From an uncultured Verrucomicrobiota bacterium (lineage in GTDB: Bacteria > Verrucomicrobiota > Verrucomicrobiia > Limisphaerales > CAIYYI01): 33,815 nt of DNA. The notes under the pieces were generated by a model. The model did no database searches. It saw only the letters and a list, made by a program, of their open reading frames with translations, and was not told where the DNA came from. How positions within the stretch are numbered: position 1 is the first letter of the stretch; every line of letters begins with the position of its first letter. Positions 1 to 7,147 of this stretch are shown one piece after another. The stretch is taken from the NCBI GenBank assembly GCA_903930345.1, contig CAIYYI010000478.1, positions 1 through 33,815 of the forward strand. Direction: 5' to 3'. The translations under genes were made by a program, and so were the position numbers.

Positions 1-32
1 GATTCAGAAAAACCCTGAGCCGGTAAGGAAAA

Positions 33-54
33 AGTAAAGTTTTAGTAAACTTTT
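33..54. repeat. Two tandem 11-bp units
   Basis: AGTAAAGTTTT (33-43) is followed directly by AGTAAACTTTT (44-54), with one mismatch between the units. Directly repeated 11-bp half-sites are the usual binding geometry of OmpR/PhoB-family response regulators. A TTGACA hexamer follows 6 bp later. Which gene it could serve is not visible. Confidence 0.5.
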
Positions 55-165
55 GGTCTTTGACATTATTGTTGGCAGCAAAACCCAGGCGATTGAGTGC
101 CCCAGCAGGTTGGAAAACCAAAACCCGGTGGGGCTCCTGCCGAGCCGTCCCTGTCTTCCGTCCCC

Positions 166-213
166 AGTTCCGAGTTCCGAGTTCCTTCAGCATTCAGCCT
201 TTAGCGTTCAGCA
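166..213. repeat. Two adjacent heptanucleotide tandem arrays
   Basis: Three 7-mers of the form AGTTCCG (166-172, 173-179, and 180-186 as AGTTCCT) run straight into four 7-mers of the form TTCAGCN (186-192, 193-199, 200-206 as TTTAGCG, 207-213). The two arrays share the base at 186, so the phase shifts by one base where they meet. I see no protein-coding sense in it. Confidence 0.65.
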
Positions 214-450
214 TTTTACAATGTGTGCGCCTGTTTTCAAAAATCCAACCTTGTCCTCCACTCTTCAGTTGCAAGCCGGATCCAGGTTCACGGCATCGAC
301 CAGGCTGGGCGTGATAAAATTGATTGCGTGGGTTCGGCGGGGTTGGCAGGATATCGCCAGCACCACCCGGAATGGCCGCACCCGAGCATCTTGCCGGTGA
401 AAGGGGCCTTCTGGTGGCCGAGCCATAACATTTAACCAGCGAAAACCGTC

Positions 451-1449
451 ATGTCATCCACCTTTGGTCGTCGCAGTTTCCTGAAAAAATCCCTGGCCGC
501 CACCGTGGCCGCCCCGGTCGTGATCAGCATGGAGGAGCATTTGCTGGTCAGCCAGGCCTCTGCGGCGGAGACTTCCGCCGTCCTGCCGGTCACCCCGAAA
601 CCGCCCTCCTACGGCAAGTGGTACGGCACCATTGGCAAGGTGAAGATGGGCCGGATCCTGTGCGGCGGCAACCTGATCAGCGGGTATGCGCACAGCCGCG
701 ACCTGATTTATGTCTCCAAGCTGCTGAAGCACTATTTCACGGACGAAAAGATCATCGAGACCTGGGCGCGCTGCGAGGAGAACGGGGTGAACACGATGGT
801 GACCAACCCCTCCGACCCCAATGCGCTGCGCGTTTACCAGAAGTACCGCAAGATGGGCGGCAAAATCCAGTACCTGGCCCAGATCGGACCGAACAAGGAT
901 GACTTGAAAACCGCCGTGCAGCAGGCGGTGGACGGCGGGGCCGTGGGGGCCTTCCTGCTCGGCAACCTGGGCGACCTCTGGACCCGCACCGGCTCCACCT
1001 CGTCCATCGCGGAGCTGATCGACCTGATCAAGGCGCAGGGGCTGATCGCGGGAGTGGCGGGCCATGAGCTGCGCACCCCGCGCGAGGTCGAGAAGTCGGG
1101 GGCCAAACCTGATTTCTACGTCAAAACCCTCCACCACACCAACTACTGGTCCACCCGTCGCTCGGACCAGACCAAGGATGTCATTGATAATTACAGCATC
1201 GACAACTATTGGTGCCAGGATCCGAAAGAGACCATTAATTTCATGGCCAAGGTGGACCGCCCATGGATTGCCTACAAGGTGCTGGCGGCCGGAGCCATCC
1301 CCCCGAAGAGCGGCTTCCGCCACGCCTTTGAAAACGGGGCGGATTTCGCCATGGTGGGGATGTTTGATTTTCAGGTGGCGGAGAATGTGAGCGTGGCCAA
1401 CGAGGTTCTGAACAGCCAATTGGATCGCGAGCGCGGATGGATGGCCTGA
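451..1449 (+). CDS. Tat-exported protein, TIM-barrel / aldo-keto-reductase-like
   Basis: This is a 332-aa protein with a twin-arginine signal at the N-terminus (RRSFLKKSLAATVAA, residues 8-22), so it should be folded and cofactor-loaded before export. After the signal, the pattern of GRILCGGN (about residue 67) followed by alternating helix and strand segments resembles an aldo/keto reductase or related TIM barrel. Segments such as GAVGAFLLGN and GADFAMVGMFDF fit barrel strands. I cannot place it in a named enzyme family or point to a proven catalytic tetrad. The next gene starts inside its last codons (overlap 1437-1449), which implies translational coupling and a joint role at the cell envelope. 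The start is chosen because it puts the RR motif at the expected position; no Shine-Dalgarno is visible. Confidence 0.8.
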   Translation: MSSTFGRRSFLKKSLAATVAAPVVISMEEHLLVSQASAAETSAVLPVTPKPPSYGKWYGTIGKVKMGRILCGGNLISGYAHSRDLIYVSKLLKHYFTDEKIIETWARCEENGVNTMVTNPSDPNALRVYQKYRKMGGKIQYLAQIGPNKDDLKTAVQQAVDGGAVGAFLLGNLGDLWTRTGSTSSIAELIDLIKAQGLIAGVAGHELRTPREVEKSGAKPDFYVKTLHHTNYWSTRRSDQTKDVIDNYSIDNYWCQDPKETINFMAKVDRPWIAYKVLAAGAIPPKSGFRHAFENGADFAMVGMFDFQVAENVSVANEVLNSQLDRERGWMA

Positions 1450-3632
1450 TCAGCTTTCAAACTGTCACCCGCCGACCGGGTGGGCGGAGGCGGTTTCCCC
1501 TGCCCCTCCTGCTGCTGCTGGGCTGGCTGCCCTGGGGCTGTCAGCCACGGGATTCGGACTGGGCATCCATGGCGCGAAAGGCTTTGCAGGCCCCGCCTGC
1601 CCGGCAGTTCGAGGTGCTTTACCCGCGCCCGGGCACCCTATTCCCCCCCGGCACCCCACCCCCCACCTTCCGGTGGCCCACGAACAATGCCGCCGCCTTC
1701 TGGGTGGTGCTGGTGGCAACGCCGGTCCCGGGCCAGTGGGAGGCTTGGAAAACCGCCACCAATGGCTGGACCCCCACCCAAAGCGAGTGGCAGCGGCTGC
1801 AAACCGGGGCCGCCACCAACCCGGTGGCGGTGGTGGTCACCGCCTTTTCCGCCGCATCCGCCCCCCGGCCGGACGGCATCGGCCGCACCCATTTTGCCAC
1901 CAGCGCGGATACCCTGGGCGCCCCGCTGTTTTTTCGCGAAGTGAACCTGCCGTTTGTGGAGGCGGTCCGGGATCCCTCCAAAATCCGCTGGCGTTTCGGG
2001 CCGGTCACCTCGCCCCAGCCGCCGCCCATCGTGCTGCAAAACCTCCCCGTCTGCGGGAATTGCCATTCCTTCCCTCGGGATGGCGGGCTGCTGGCCATGG
2101 ATGTGGATTACGCCAACAGCAAGGGCTCCTACATCATCACCCCGGTGGCCCGGGAAATGCGGCTGACCACCAACGACCTGATCACCTGGGATGATTACCA
2201 GCGCACGAACCGCACGGAGACCTTCGGGTTGCTTTCCCAGATCTCGCCGGATGGTCGGCACGTGCTGAGCACGGTCAAGGATCAGTCCGTCTTTCTGCCC
2301 ATGCCGGGGCTGGAGTTCTCCCAACTGTTTTTCCCGGTCAAGGGCATCCTGGCCTGCTATGACCGGGTCACGCGCCAGTTTCAGGCCCTGCCCGGGGCGG
2401 ACCGACCGGAATTCGTGCAGAGCAACCCCGCCTGGAGCCCGGATGGCCAGTGGGTGGTCTTTGCACGCGCCCGGGCGCACGACCTGCTGAGCGGGAAACG
2501 GCCGGACAAGGTGCTGCTCAATGCGGACGACTGCCGCGAGTTCGCGGTGGATGGGCGTCCCTTCCAATACGACCTTTACCGCGTGCCCTTCAACGGGGGC
2601 CGGGGCGGGGTGGCCGAACCGTTGCCCGGAGCCGCCACCAACGGGTTCAGCAATTTTTTCCCGAAGTATTCGCCCGACGGGCGCTGGATCGTGTATTGCC
2701 GCGCCCACAGCTACATGCTGTTGCAACCCGACAGCGAACTCTGGATCATCCCGGCGACCGGCGGGGTGGCCCGGCGGCTGGCCGCCAACACCGCCCGGAT
2801 GAATTCCTGGCACACCTGGTCGCCCGACAGCCGCTGGCTGGTGTTCTCCTCCAAGGCGAACTCGCCCCACACCCAACTATGGCTGACCCACATCGACGAA
2901 CGGGGAGAAAGCACGCCCCCGGTGGTGCTGGAGCACCTGACCGCGCCCGGCTGGGCGGCGAACCTCCCGGAGTTCGTCAACACCACCCCCACCGGCATCG
3001 CGCACATTCAGGAGCGGTTCCTCAACGATTATTCCTTCATGCGCGCAGGCCAGGAGGCGCTGTCGGGCGGGGACATCACCAATGCCATCCGCCAGTACCA
3101 ACGGGTGCTGGCGCTGAATCCCGGCAACGCCGAGGCGCACCAGTGCCTGGGCCTGCTCATTTTCAACGAACTGAAGGATCTGGCCGGGGGCATGGAGCAT
3201 TCGCGCACCGCCCTGCGGTTGAACCCCGATCTGGGCAGCGCCCATTTCGACCTGGGCATGGCGCTGCGGTATTTCTGGAATCTCGGTGCCACCTCGCCCC
3301 CGGCGCAAATCCGGGAAAGCCTGGAACATTTGGAGGCCGCGGTGCGCCTGCTGCCCCAGGGGCTGGAGGAACAGTACCCCCCGGCGGAGCTGCGGCGGGA
3401 ACTGGCGACGGGATTGCTCCTGGCCAAACGCTTTCAAGAGGCCTCCACCATGGCGGAAAGCGCGCGCAAACTGGCGCCGAACGACCCGCAGACCCTCCTC
3501 GTCTTCGCCCGGACCCTGGCGGCCACCGGTTTTGTGCCCGAGGCCCTGGAGGAAGCCGGGCGGGCCTTGCAGATGGCGGAGCAGCAGCGGGATCAGCGCA
3601 TGGCGCGGGAAATCCGGGCCGCCCTGCCCTAA
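1437..3632 (+). CDS. Lipoprotein with c-haem site, PD40/TolB-like repeats and TPR domain
   Basis: This 731-aa protein starts inside the upstream gene. An Arg-rich n-region and a Leu-rich core end in a lipobox, LPWGC (Cys35), so it is probably a lipid-anchored envelope protein. A single CxxCH haem-c motif (CGNCH, residues 206-210) follows. After it come PD40-type beta-propeller repeats with SPDG/SPDS plus aromatic-strand signatures (for example SPDGQWVVF, SPDGRWIVYC, SPDSRWLVFS; roughly residues 265-500). The C-terminal 200 residues are TPR-like helix pairs, including NAIRQYQRVLALNPGNAEAH. Combinations of one haem, a propeller and TPRs are typical of Planctomycetota and Verrucomicrobiota, but the substrate is unknown. 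The haem suggests electron transfer or gas sensing, and the TPRs suggest assembly with partners. Coupling to the Tat protein suggests they work together; this is inference. Confidence 0.8.
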   Translation: MDGLISFQTVTRRPGGRRRFPLPLLLLLGWLPWGCQPRDSDWASMARKALQAPPARQFEVLYPRPGTLFPPGTPPPTFRWPTNNAAAFWVVLVATPVPGQWEAWKTATNGWTPTQSEWQRLQTGAATNPVAVVVTAFSAASAPRPDGIGRTHFATSADTLGAPLFFREVNLPFVEAVRDPSKIRWRFGPVTSPQPPPIVLQNLPVCGNCHSFPRDGGLLAMDVDYANSKGSYIITPVAREMRLTTNDLITWDDYQRTNRTETFGLLSQISPDGRHVLSTVKDQSVFLPMPGLEFSQLFFPVKGILACYDRVTRQFQALPGADRPEFVQSNPAWSPDGQWVVFARARAHDLLSGKRPDKVLLNADDCREFAVDGRPFQYDLYRVPFNGGRGGVAEPLPGAATNGFSNFFPKYSPDGRWIVYCRAHSYMLLQPDSELWIIPATGGVARRLAANTARMNSWHTWSPDSRWLVFSSKANSPHTQLWLTHIDERGESTPPVVLEHLTAPGWAANLPEFVNTTPTGIAHIQERFLNDYSFMRAGQEALSGGDITNAIRQYQRVLALNPGNAEAHQCLGLLIFNELKDLAGGMEHSRTALRLNPDLGSAHFDLGMALRYFWNLGATSPPAQIRESLEHLEAAVRLLPQGLEEQYPPAELRRELATGLLLAKRFQEASTMAESARKLAPNDPQTLLVFARTLAATGFVPEALEEAGRALQMAEQQRDQRMAREIRAALP

Positions 3633-3666
3633 TTGCGGCAGGCCACCCAATCCCCCGCGCCCCCGC

Positions 3667-4617
3667 TCAGCCCTGGCCGATGAGTTTCATGCCCCAGCGG
3701 ATCCAGAGCGGCATGGTGAACAGGCTGACGAGAGAGGTGACCATCACCACCCGCAGGGCGGTGGGGGTATCGCCCCCATAGTGGCGGGACATCACGATGG
3801 GAAAAACCGCCGCCGGCATGGCGGCCTGCAGCACCATCACCGCCTTCAGCTCACGCGGCGCCTCCAGCACCGAGGCCAGCCCCAGGAACAACAACGGCAG
3901 AATCCCCAAACGAAGGAGACAGGCCATCATCATCACCCGCCCCCCACGGGCGGGATGGAATTCATGGATGTGGTCCGCGATGGTGGCCCCGATCAGGATC
4001 AGCCCCATGGGAATCGCGCATTGCCCCAGCATGTGGGCCGTCAGCGGCACAAAGGCCGGCATCCATTGGCGCGCCCCCGCCAGGTTCAGAACCACGGAAA
4101 CCAGGATGGCCACCACGGGGATATTGATGACTTTGCGCCAGGCTGACCCCGGGCGCTGCTCCCCCAGCATGGAGAGCCCGAACATCCACAAGGCCACCTC
4201 CACCCCGACATTGTGAACCATCAGCACCCCGGCGGTCTCGCGGTTGAACAGCGAGAGGGCCAGCGGGAGCGGAACATAGCCGTAATTGTAAATGCCGGTC
4301 ACATAGGCGAAGGTGCGCCGACTGTTGCCGGAGGTCAGGCCGCTCAGCCGCGCCCAGCCCAACCCCAGGGCGATGCCCAGGGCCACGGTGCTGAAGCCGA
4401 TCAGCGGCGCGAGTACCAGGTTGCCGGGCTGCGCCAGGGCCTGGTTGCCCAGGATGGCGTCAAACGCCAGGCAGGGCGCCAGCAAATTGATGGTGATGCG
4501 CAGGAGGCTGGCGTCCGCCTCCTCGGTCAGCCAATTGACCCGCCGCATGGCGAAACCGGCCAGGGCCGCCGAAAACACCGGCAGCACAGATTGAATGACA
4601 GCCTGAAGCGGGTTCAT
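3667..4617 (-). CDS. AEC-family (auxin efflux carrier-like) permease
   Basis: This is a 316-aa, very hydrophobic protein with about ten predicted membrane segments. It has the Mem_trans family look: an N-terminal segment with LLAPCLAFDAIL, a middle hydrophilic break near GEQRPGSAWRK, and a C-terminal half with CAIPMGLILIGATIADH and QAAMPAAVFPIVMSRHYG. Bacterial members carry organic acids such as malate or malonate; the substrate here cannot be read from sequence. The open frame extends to 4698, but that would leave 16 bp to the divergent leuD. The ATG at 4617 (MNPLQAVIQSVLPVF) gives the usual family length and puts the first membrane helix at the N-terminus. It is convergent with the lipoprotein gene (34 bp apart). 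Confidence 0.88.
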   Translation of the reverse strand: MNPLQAVIQSVLPVFSAALAGFAMRRVNWLTEEADASLLRITINLLAPCLAFDAILGNQALAQPGNLVLAPLIGFSTVALGIALGLGWARLSGLTSGNSRRTFAYVTGIYNYGYVPLPLALSLFNRETAGVLMVHNVGVEVALWMFGLSMLGEQRPGSAWRKVINIPVVAILVSVVLNLAGARQWMPAFVPLTAHMLGQCAIPMGLILIGATIADHIHEFHPARGGRVMMMACLLRLGILPLLFLGLASVLEAPRELKAVMVLQAAMPAAVFPIVMSRHYGGDTPTALRVVMVTSLVSLFTMPLWIRWGMKLIGQG

Positions 4618-4714
4618 AAACCGGGGCGAGACTACCGTCACCATCCGGGGGGGTTCAACCTGATTAAGATTCTTTCTAGTTGAAATCCGTCCGGGCACCC
4701 GCCAAATTCAGCCC

Positions 4715-5269
4715 ATGCAATCGGTTTTTACAGGTCCTGTGTTTGTGGTGCGCGACAACATCGACACCGACCAGATCATTCCGGCCCAGTTCTTGAACCT
4801 CATTCCGACCATTGCGGAAGAGTATGAAAAACTGGGCAGCTACGCGCTGTGGGGGTTGCCGGAAGGCCAATACACCACCCGGTATGTCAAAGAGGGTCAA
4901 CTGGATAGCGAATACCCGATTGTGATCGGCGGACGGAATTTCGGCTGCGGCAGCTCCCGGGAGCATGCCCCCATCGCCCTGGGTTCCGCCGGTTGTCAAC
5001 TGGTGGTGGCCGAAAGCTTTGCCCGCATCTTTTTCCGCAACTGTGTGGCCACCGGGGAGTTATATCCCTGCGAATGCCCCGAACGCCTGTGTGATCTCCT
5101 GCAAACCGGGGACCGGGTAACGGTGGATTTGGACCAGGCCACGGTGACGGTGGAAAAGACCGGCAAGGTGTACTCCTTCAAGCCGCTGGGCGAAGTGCGC
5201 CCGGTGGTGGATGCCGGCGGGTTGTTCAATTATGCCCGCCAAACCGGCATGATGCCGAACCGAGCCTAA
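4715..5269 (+). CDS. leuD: 3-isopropylmalate dehydratase small subunit
   Basis: LeuD pairs with LeuC to isomerise 2-isopropylmalate to 3-isopropylmalate in leucine synthesis. The 184-aa sequence has the small-subunit swivel-domain signatures: NIDTDQIIPAQF at residues 15-26 and NFGCGSSREHAP at 75-86, the substrate-specificity and active-site loop region. Length is normal for the family. The large subunit LeuC is not in this window, so the two subunits must be encoded apart, or LeuC lies far upstream. It stands alone, 92 bp before rpmI, which has its own promoter. No Shine-Dalgarno is visible before the ATG. Confidence 0.95.
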   Translation: MQSVFTGPVFVVRDNIDTDQIIPAQFLNLIPTIAEEYEKLGSYALWGLPEGQYTTRYVKEGQLDSEYPIVIGGRNFGCGSSREHAPIALGSAGCQLVVAESFARIFFRNCVATGELYPCECPERLCDLLQTGDRVTVDLDQATVTVEKTGKVYSFKPLGEVRPVVDAGGLFNYARQTGMMPNRA

Positions 5270-5296
5270 AGCCTCGTAAAAAACTAAAAATCCGGC

Positions 5297-5325
5297 TTGC
5301 ACGCACTTTGGCAAGCCCCTATAGT
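5297..5325 (+). promoter_or_regulatory. Sigma-70-type promoter of the rpmI-rplT operon
   Basis: TTGCAC (5297-5302) and TATAGT (5320-5325) are separated by exactly 17 bp, close to the housekeeping consensus. Transcription should start near 5332, giving a leader of about 30 nt before the rpmI ATG at 5362. Confidence 0.7.
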
Positions 5326-5328
5326 GCC

Positions 5329-5351
5329 CGCTCTTTTCAAAAGAAAGAGCG
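5329..5351 (+). promoter_or_regulatory. Leader stem-loop ahead of rpmI
   Basis: CGCTCTTT (5329-5336) and AAAGAGCG (5344-5351) pair perfectly over 8 bp around a 7-nt loop. The hairpin occupies almost the whole predicted leader and ends 10 nt before the ATG, so it could control translation initiation. L20-mediated autoregulation of this operon is known in other phyla; whether this hairpin is an L20 target is a guess. Confidence 0.5.
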
Positions 5352-5361
5352 TACAGATATT

Positions 5362-5571
5362 ATGCGTCGCCCAAAAGGTATTAAGACAAAGAAATCGGTT
5401 GCCAAGCGCTTCAAAATCACAGCGCGCGGCAAGGTGTTGCATTCGCGCGCGGGCCGACGTCACTTGCTGCAAGGCAAGTCGTCGAAACGTCGTCGCGGAC
5501 TGGGTAAGAGAGCTGTTCTGGGCCCGACCGATGCCCACCGTATCCTGGCCAGCTTGCCCTTCAGCCACTAA
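5362..5571 (+). CDS. rpmI: 50S ribosomal protein L35
   Basis: This is a 69-aa, very basic protein with the L35 core KTKKSVAKRFKITARGKVLHSRAGRRH split over residues 8-34, and SKRRRGLGKRAVLGP after it. It binds the large ribosomal subunit. The ATG at 5362 is chosen over the upstream in-frame ATG at 5308 because it gives normal L35 length and lies just downstream of the promoter and leader hairpin; the 5308 start would lie upstream of the predicted transcript. The gene is followed by rplT after 43 bp, the standard order. The usual upstream partner infC is absent here. Confidence 0.96.
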   Translation: MRRPKGIKTKKSVAKRFKITARGKVLHSRAGRRHLLQGKSSKRRRGLGKRAVLGPTDAHRILASLPFSH

Positions 5572-5614
5572 GACACCGTACTCACTACAAACCACAGGAC
5601 TGAAATAAACCGCC

Positions 5615-5986
5615 ATGCGAGTAACAAACGCTGCTGCTTCCCGTAAACGTCGGACACGGATGCTCCAAGCCGCCAAAGGCTTCCGGCTGCGCCGTTCCAA
5701 ACTTTATCGTTACGCTTCGGACGCTGTGGATCACGGTCGGCAATACGCCTACCGTGACCGCAAGGTCAAGAAGCGCGAATTCCGCTATCTCTGGCAGGTC
5801 CGCATCAATGCCGCCACCCGGGCTTTAGGCATGACCTATAGCCGGTTCATCGAAGGTCTCAAGGCCGCGCAGGTGGCTTTGGACCGCAAGATTCTCTCCG
5901 ACCTGGCAGCGACCGACAATGCGGCTTTTGCCGAATTGGTCCGGATCGCCCAGGACGCGCTGAAGGCCAAGGCCGTCAAAGCCTGA
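5615..5986 (+). CDS. rplT: 50S ribosomal protein L20
   Basis: L20 is an early assembly protein of the large subunit and, in several bacteria, the repressor of its own operon. The 123-aa sequence carries the family's basic N-terminal arm (SRKRRTRMLQAAKGFRLRRSK) and the globular domain with QVRINAATRALGMTYSRFI (about residues 65-83), and NRKILSDLA-like helices after that. Length is a few residues above the usual 117-119. It forms an operon with rpmI and is followed by an intrinsic terminator. Confidence 0.97.
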   Translation: MRVTNAAASRKRRTRMLQAAKGFRLRRSKLYRYASDAVDHGRQYAYRDRKVKKREFRYLWQVRINAATRALGMTYSRFIEGLKAAQVALDRKILSDLAATDNAAFAELVRIAQDALKAKAVKA

Positions 5987-6011
5987 GCCGATCAATACCC
6001 TGATTTTCGCG

Positions 6012-6042
6012 AACGGGCGACCCTCCGGGCCGCCCGTTTTTT
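6012..6042 (+). terminator. Intrinsic terminator or attenuator after rplT
   Basis: AACGGGCG (6012-6019) pairs with CGCCCGTT (6031-6038) around an 11-nt loop, followed by a run of six T (6037-6042). It lies 26 bp after the rplT stop and 40 bp before pheS, so pheST is either transcribed from its own promoter or by read-through. Confidence 0.85.
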
Positions 6043-6082
6043 CATTTGGCACCGTTCCTGAACCTGTTTCCCGCTGTCACCT

Positions 6083-7114
6083 ATGTCCTTGTTGAATGAA
6101 ATCGAACCGCTGAAGCAGGCGGCCCTGGCCGACCTGCAAGCCGCCGCCGACCTGGCCGCCTTGGAGCAAGCCAAGGGACAATGGCTGGGGGCCAATGGCA
6201 AATTCACGGCTCTGCTCAAACAAATGGGCGGATTGCCCAAGGAGGAGCGTCCGCTGGCCGGCAAAGCCATCAACGCCGCCAAAGTCGAACTGGAAACCGC
6301 CCTGGCCGCCCGCCGGGGCGAACTGGAGTTGCGCGCCGCCCTGCCCAAGGATCCCACCGATTTCACCCTGCCCGGCCGCCGCCGCATCCCCGGCAAACTG
6401 CACCCGCTCACCCAGGTGACGGACGACATTGTCCGCAGCTTTCGCAAGATCGGGTTCGTGGTCGCGGACGGCCCGGAAATCGAGGACGAGTACCATTGCT
6501 TTGACGCGCTGAACACCCCCGCTGATCACCCGGCCCGGGACAGCCAGGACACCTTTTTCGTGGCGGGCTCAGAAAACCGCGGCGGTGCCACCCCTCAATC
6601 CCCGCTGCTCCTGCGCACGCACACCTCCTCCGTGCAGATCCGCGTGATGGCAAAGCAGCCGCCCCCGGTGCGCATCATCGTGCCCGGCCGGGTTTACCGG
6701 CGGGATAATGCCGACGCCACCCACAACCCCACCTTCAACCAGGTGGAAGGCCTGTATGTGGATCGCAAGGTCACGGTGGGCGATCTGAAGGGCACGGTCG
6801 AATTCGTCTTCAAGGATCTGATGGGGCCGGACACCAAAATCCGGTTTCGCCCCCACTACTTCAGCTACACCGAGCCGAGTTTTGAGATCGATTTTTCCAG
6901 CCCGCTCGTCAAAAAAATGGGCAAGGACTGGCTGGAGATCGCCGGCTGCGGCATGGTGCATCCCCAGGTGTTTGAGACCGTCGGCTACGACCCGGAAGTC
7001 TGGACCGGCTGGGCGTTTGGCTTCGGGATTGAGCGCATCGCCATGATCCGGTACGGCATCACGGACATCCGGCTCTTTTACGAGAACGAAACCCGCTTCC
7101 TGCGCCAATTCTAA
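6083..7114 (+). CDS. pheS: Phenylalanine-tRNA ligase alpha subunit
   Basis: PheS is the catalytic subunit of the class II alpha2beta2 enzyme that charges tRNA-Phe. The 343-aa protein has the N-terminal coiled-coil arm (about 1-90, Ala/Leu/Gln-rich), then the class II catalytic core. Core signatures visible are motif 2 with GRVYRRDNADATHNPTFNQ (about 203-221), HYFSYTEPSFEID, and motif 3 GWAFGFGIERIAMIRYGI near the C-terminus. Length is normal. pheT follows 33 bp downstream. No Shine-Dalgarno is visible; the ATG at 6083 gives the standard N-terminus. Confidence 0.97.
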   Translation: MSLLNEIEPLKQAALADLQAAADLAALEQAKGQWLGANGKFTALLKQMGGLPKEERPLAGKAINAAKVELETALAARRGELELRAALPKDPTDFTLPGRRRIPGKLHPLTQVTDDIVRSFRKIGFVVADGPEIEDEYHCFDALNTPADHPARDSQDTFFVAGSENRGGATPQSPLLLRTHTSSVQIRVMAKQPPPVRIIVPGRVYRRDNADATHNPTFNQVEGLYVDRKVTVGDLKGTVEFVFKDLMGPDTKIRFRPHYFSYTEPSFEIDFSSPLVKKMGKDWLEIAGCGMVHPQVFETVGYDPEVWTGWAFGFGIERIAMIRYGITDIRLFYENETRFLRQF

Positions 7115-7147
7115 CCGCGCCACCGCAACGCCGAACACCTTAGCTCC

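Larger units (their letters stand above)
1..450. other. Intergenic region with short tandem repeats, no convincing gene
   Basis: Short open frames exist here in several phases, but none has a recognisable domain, signal peptide or ribosome binding site, and they overlap each other. The stretch holds an 11-bp tandem repeat (33-54) and a run of 7-bp repeats (166-213). A TTGACA hexamer at 60-65 has no matching -10 at the right distance. I found no clear promoter for the Tat-signal gene that starts at 451. Confidence 0.6.

Noticed and set aside
60-65. TTGACA taken as a promoter for the Tat-signal gene
   Set aside because: No -10 hexamer lies 15-19 bp downstream, and it is almost 400 bp from the gene.
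53-435. Overlapping short frames in the first 450 bases
   Set aside because: They translate the tandem repeats in different phases and have no coding signature.
1638-2876. 412-aa open frame antisense to the haem/TPR lipoprotein
   Set aside because: High-GC shadow of the real gene: Gly/Arg/Pro-rich with no domain. The sense frame has a lipobox, a haem motif and repeats.
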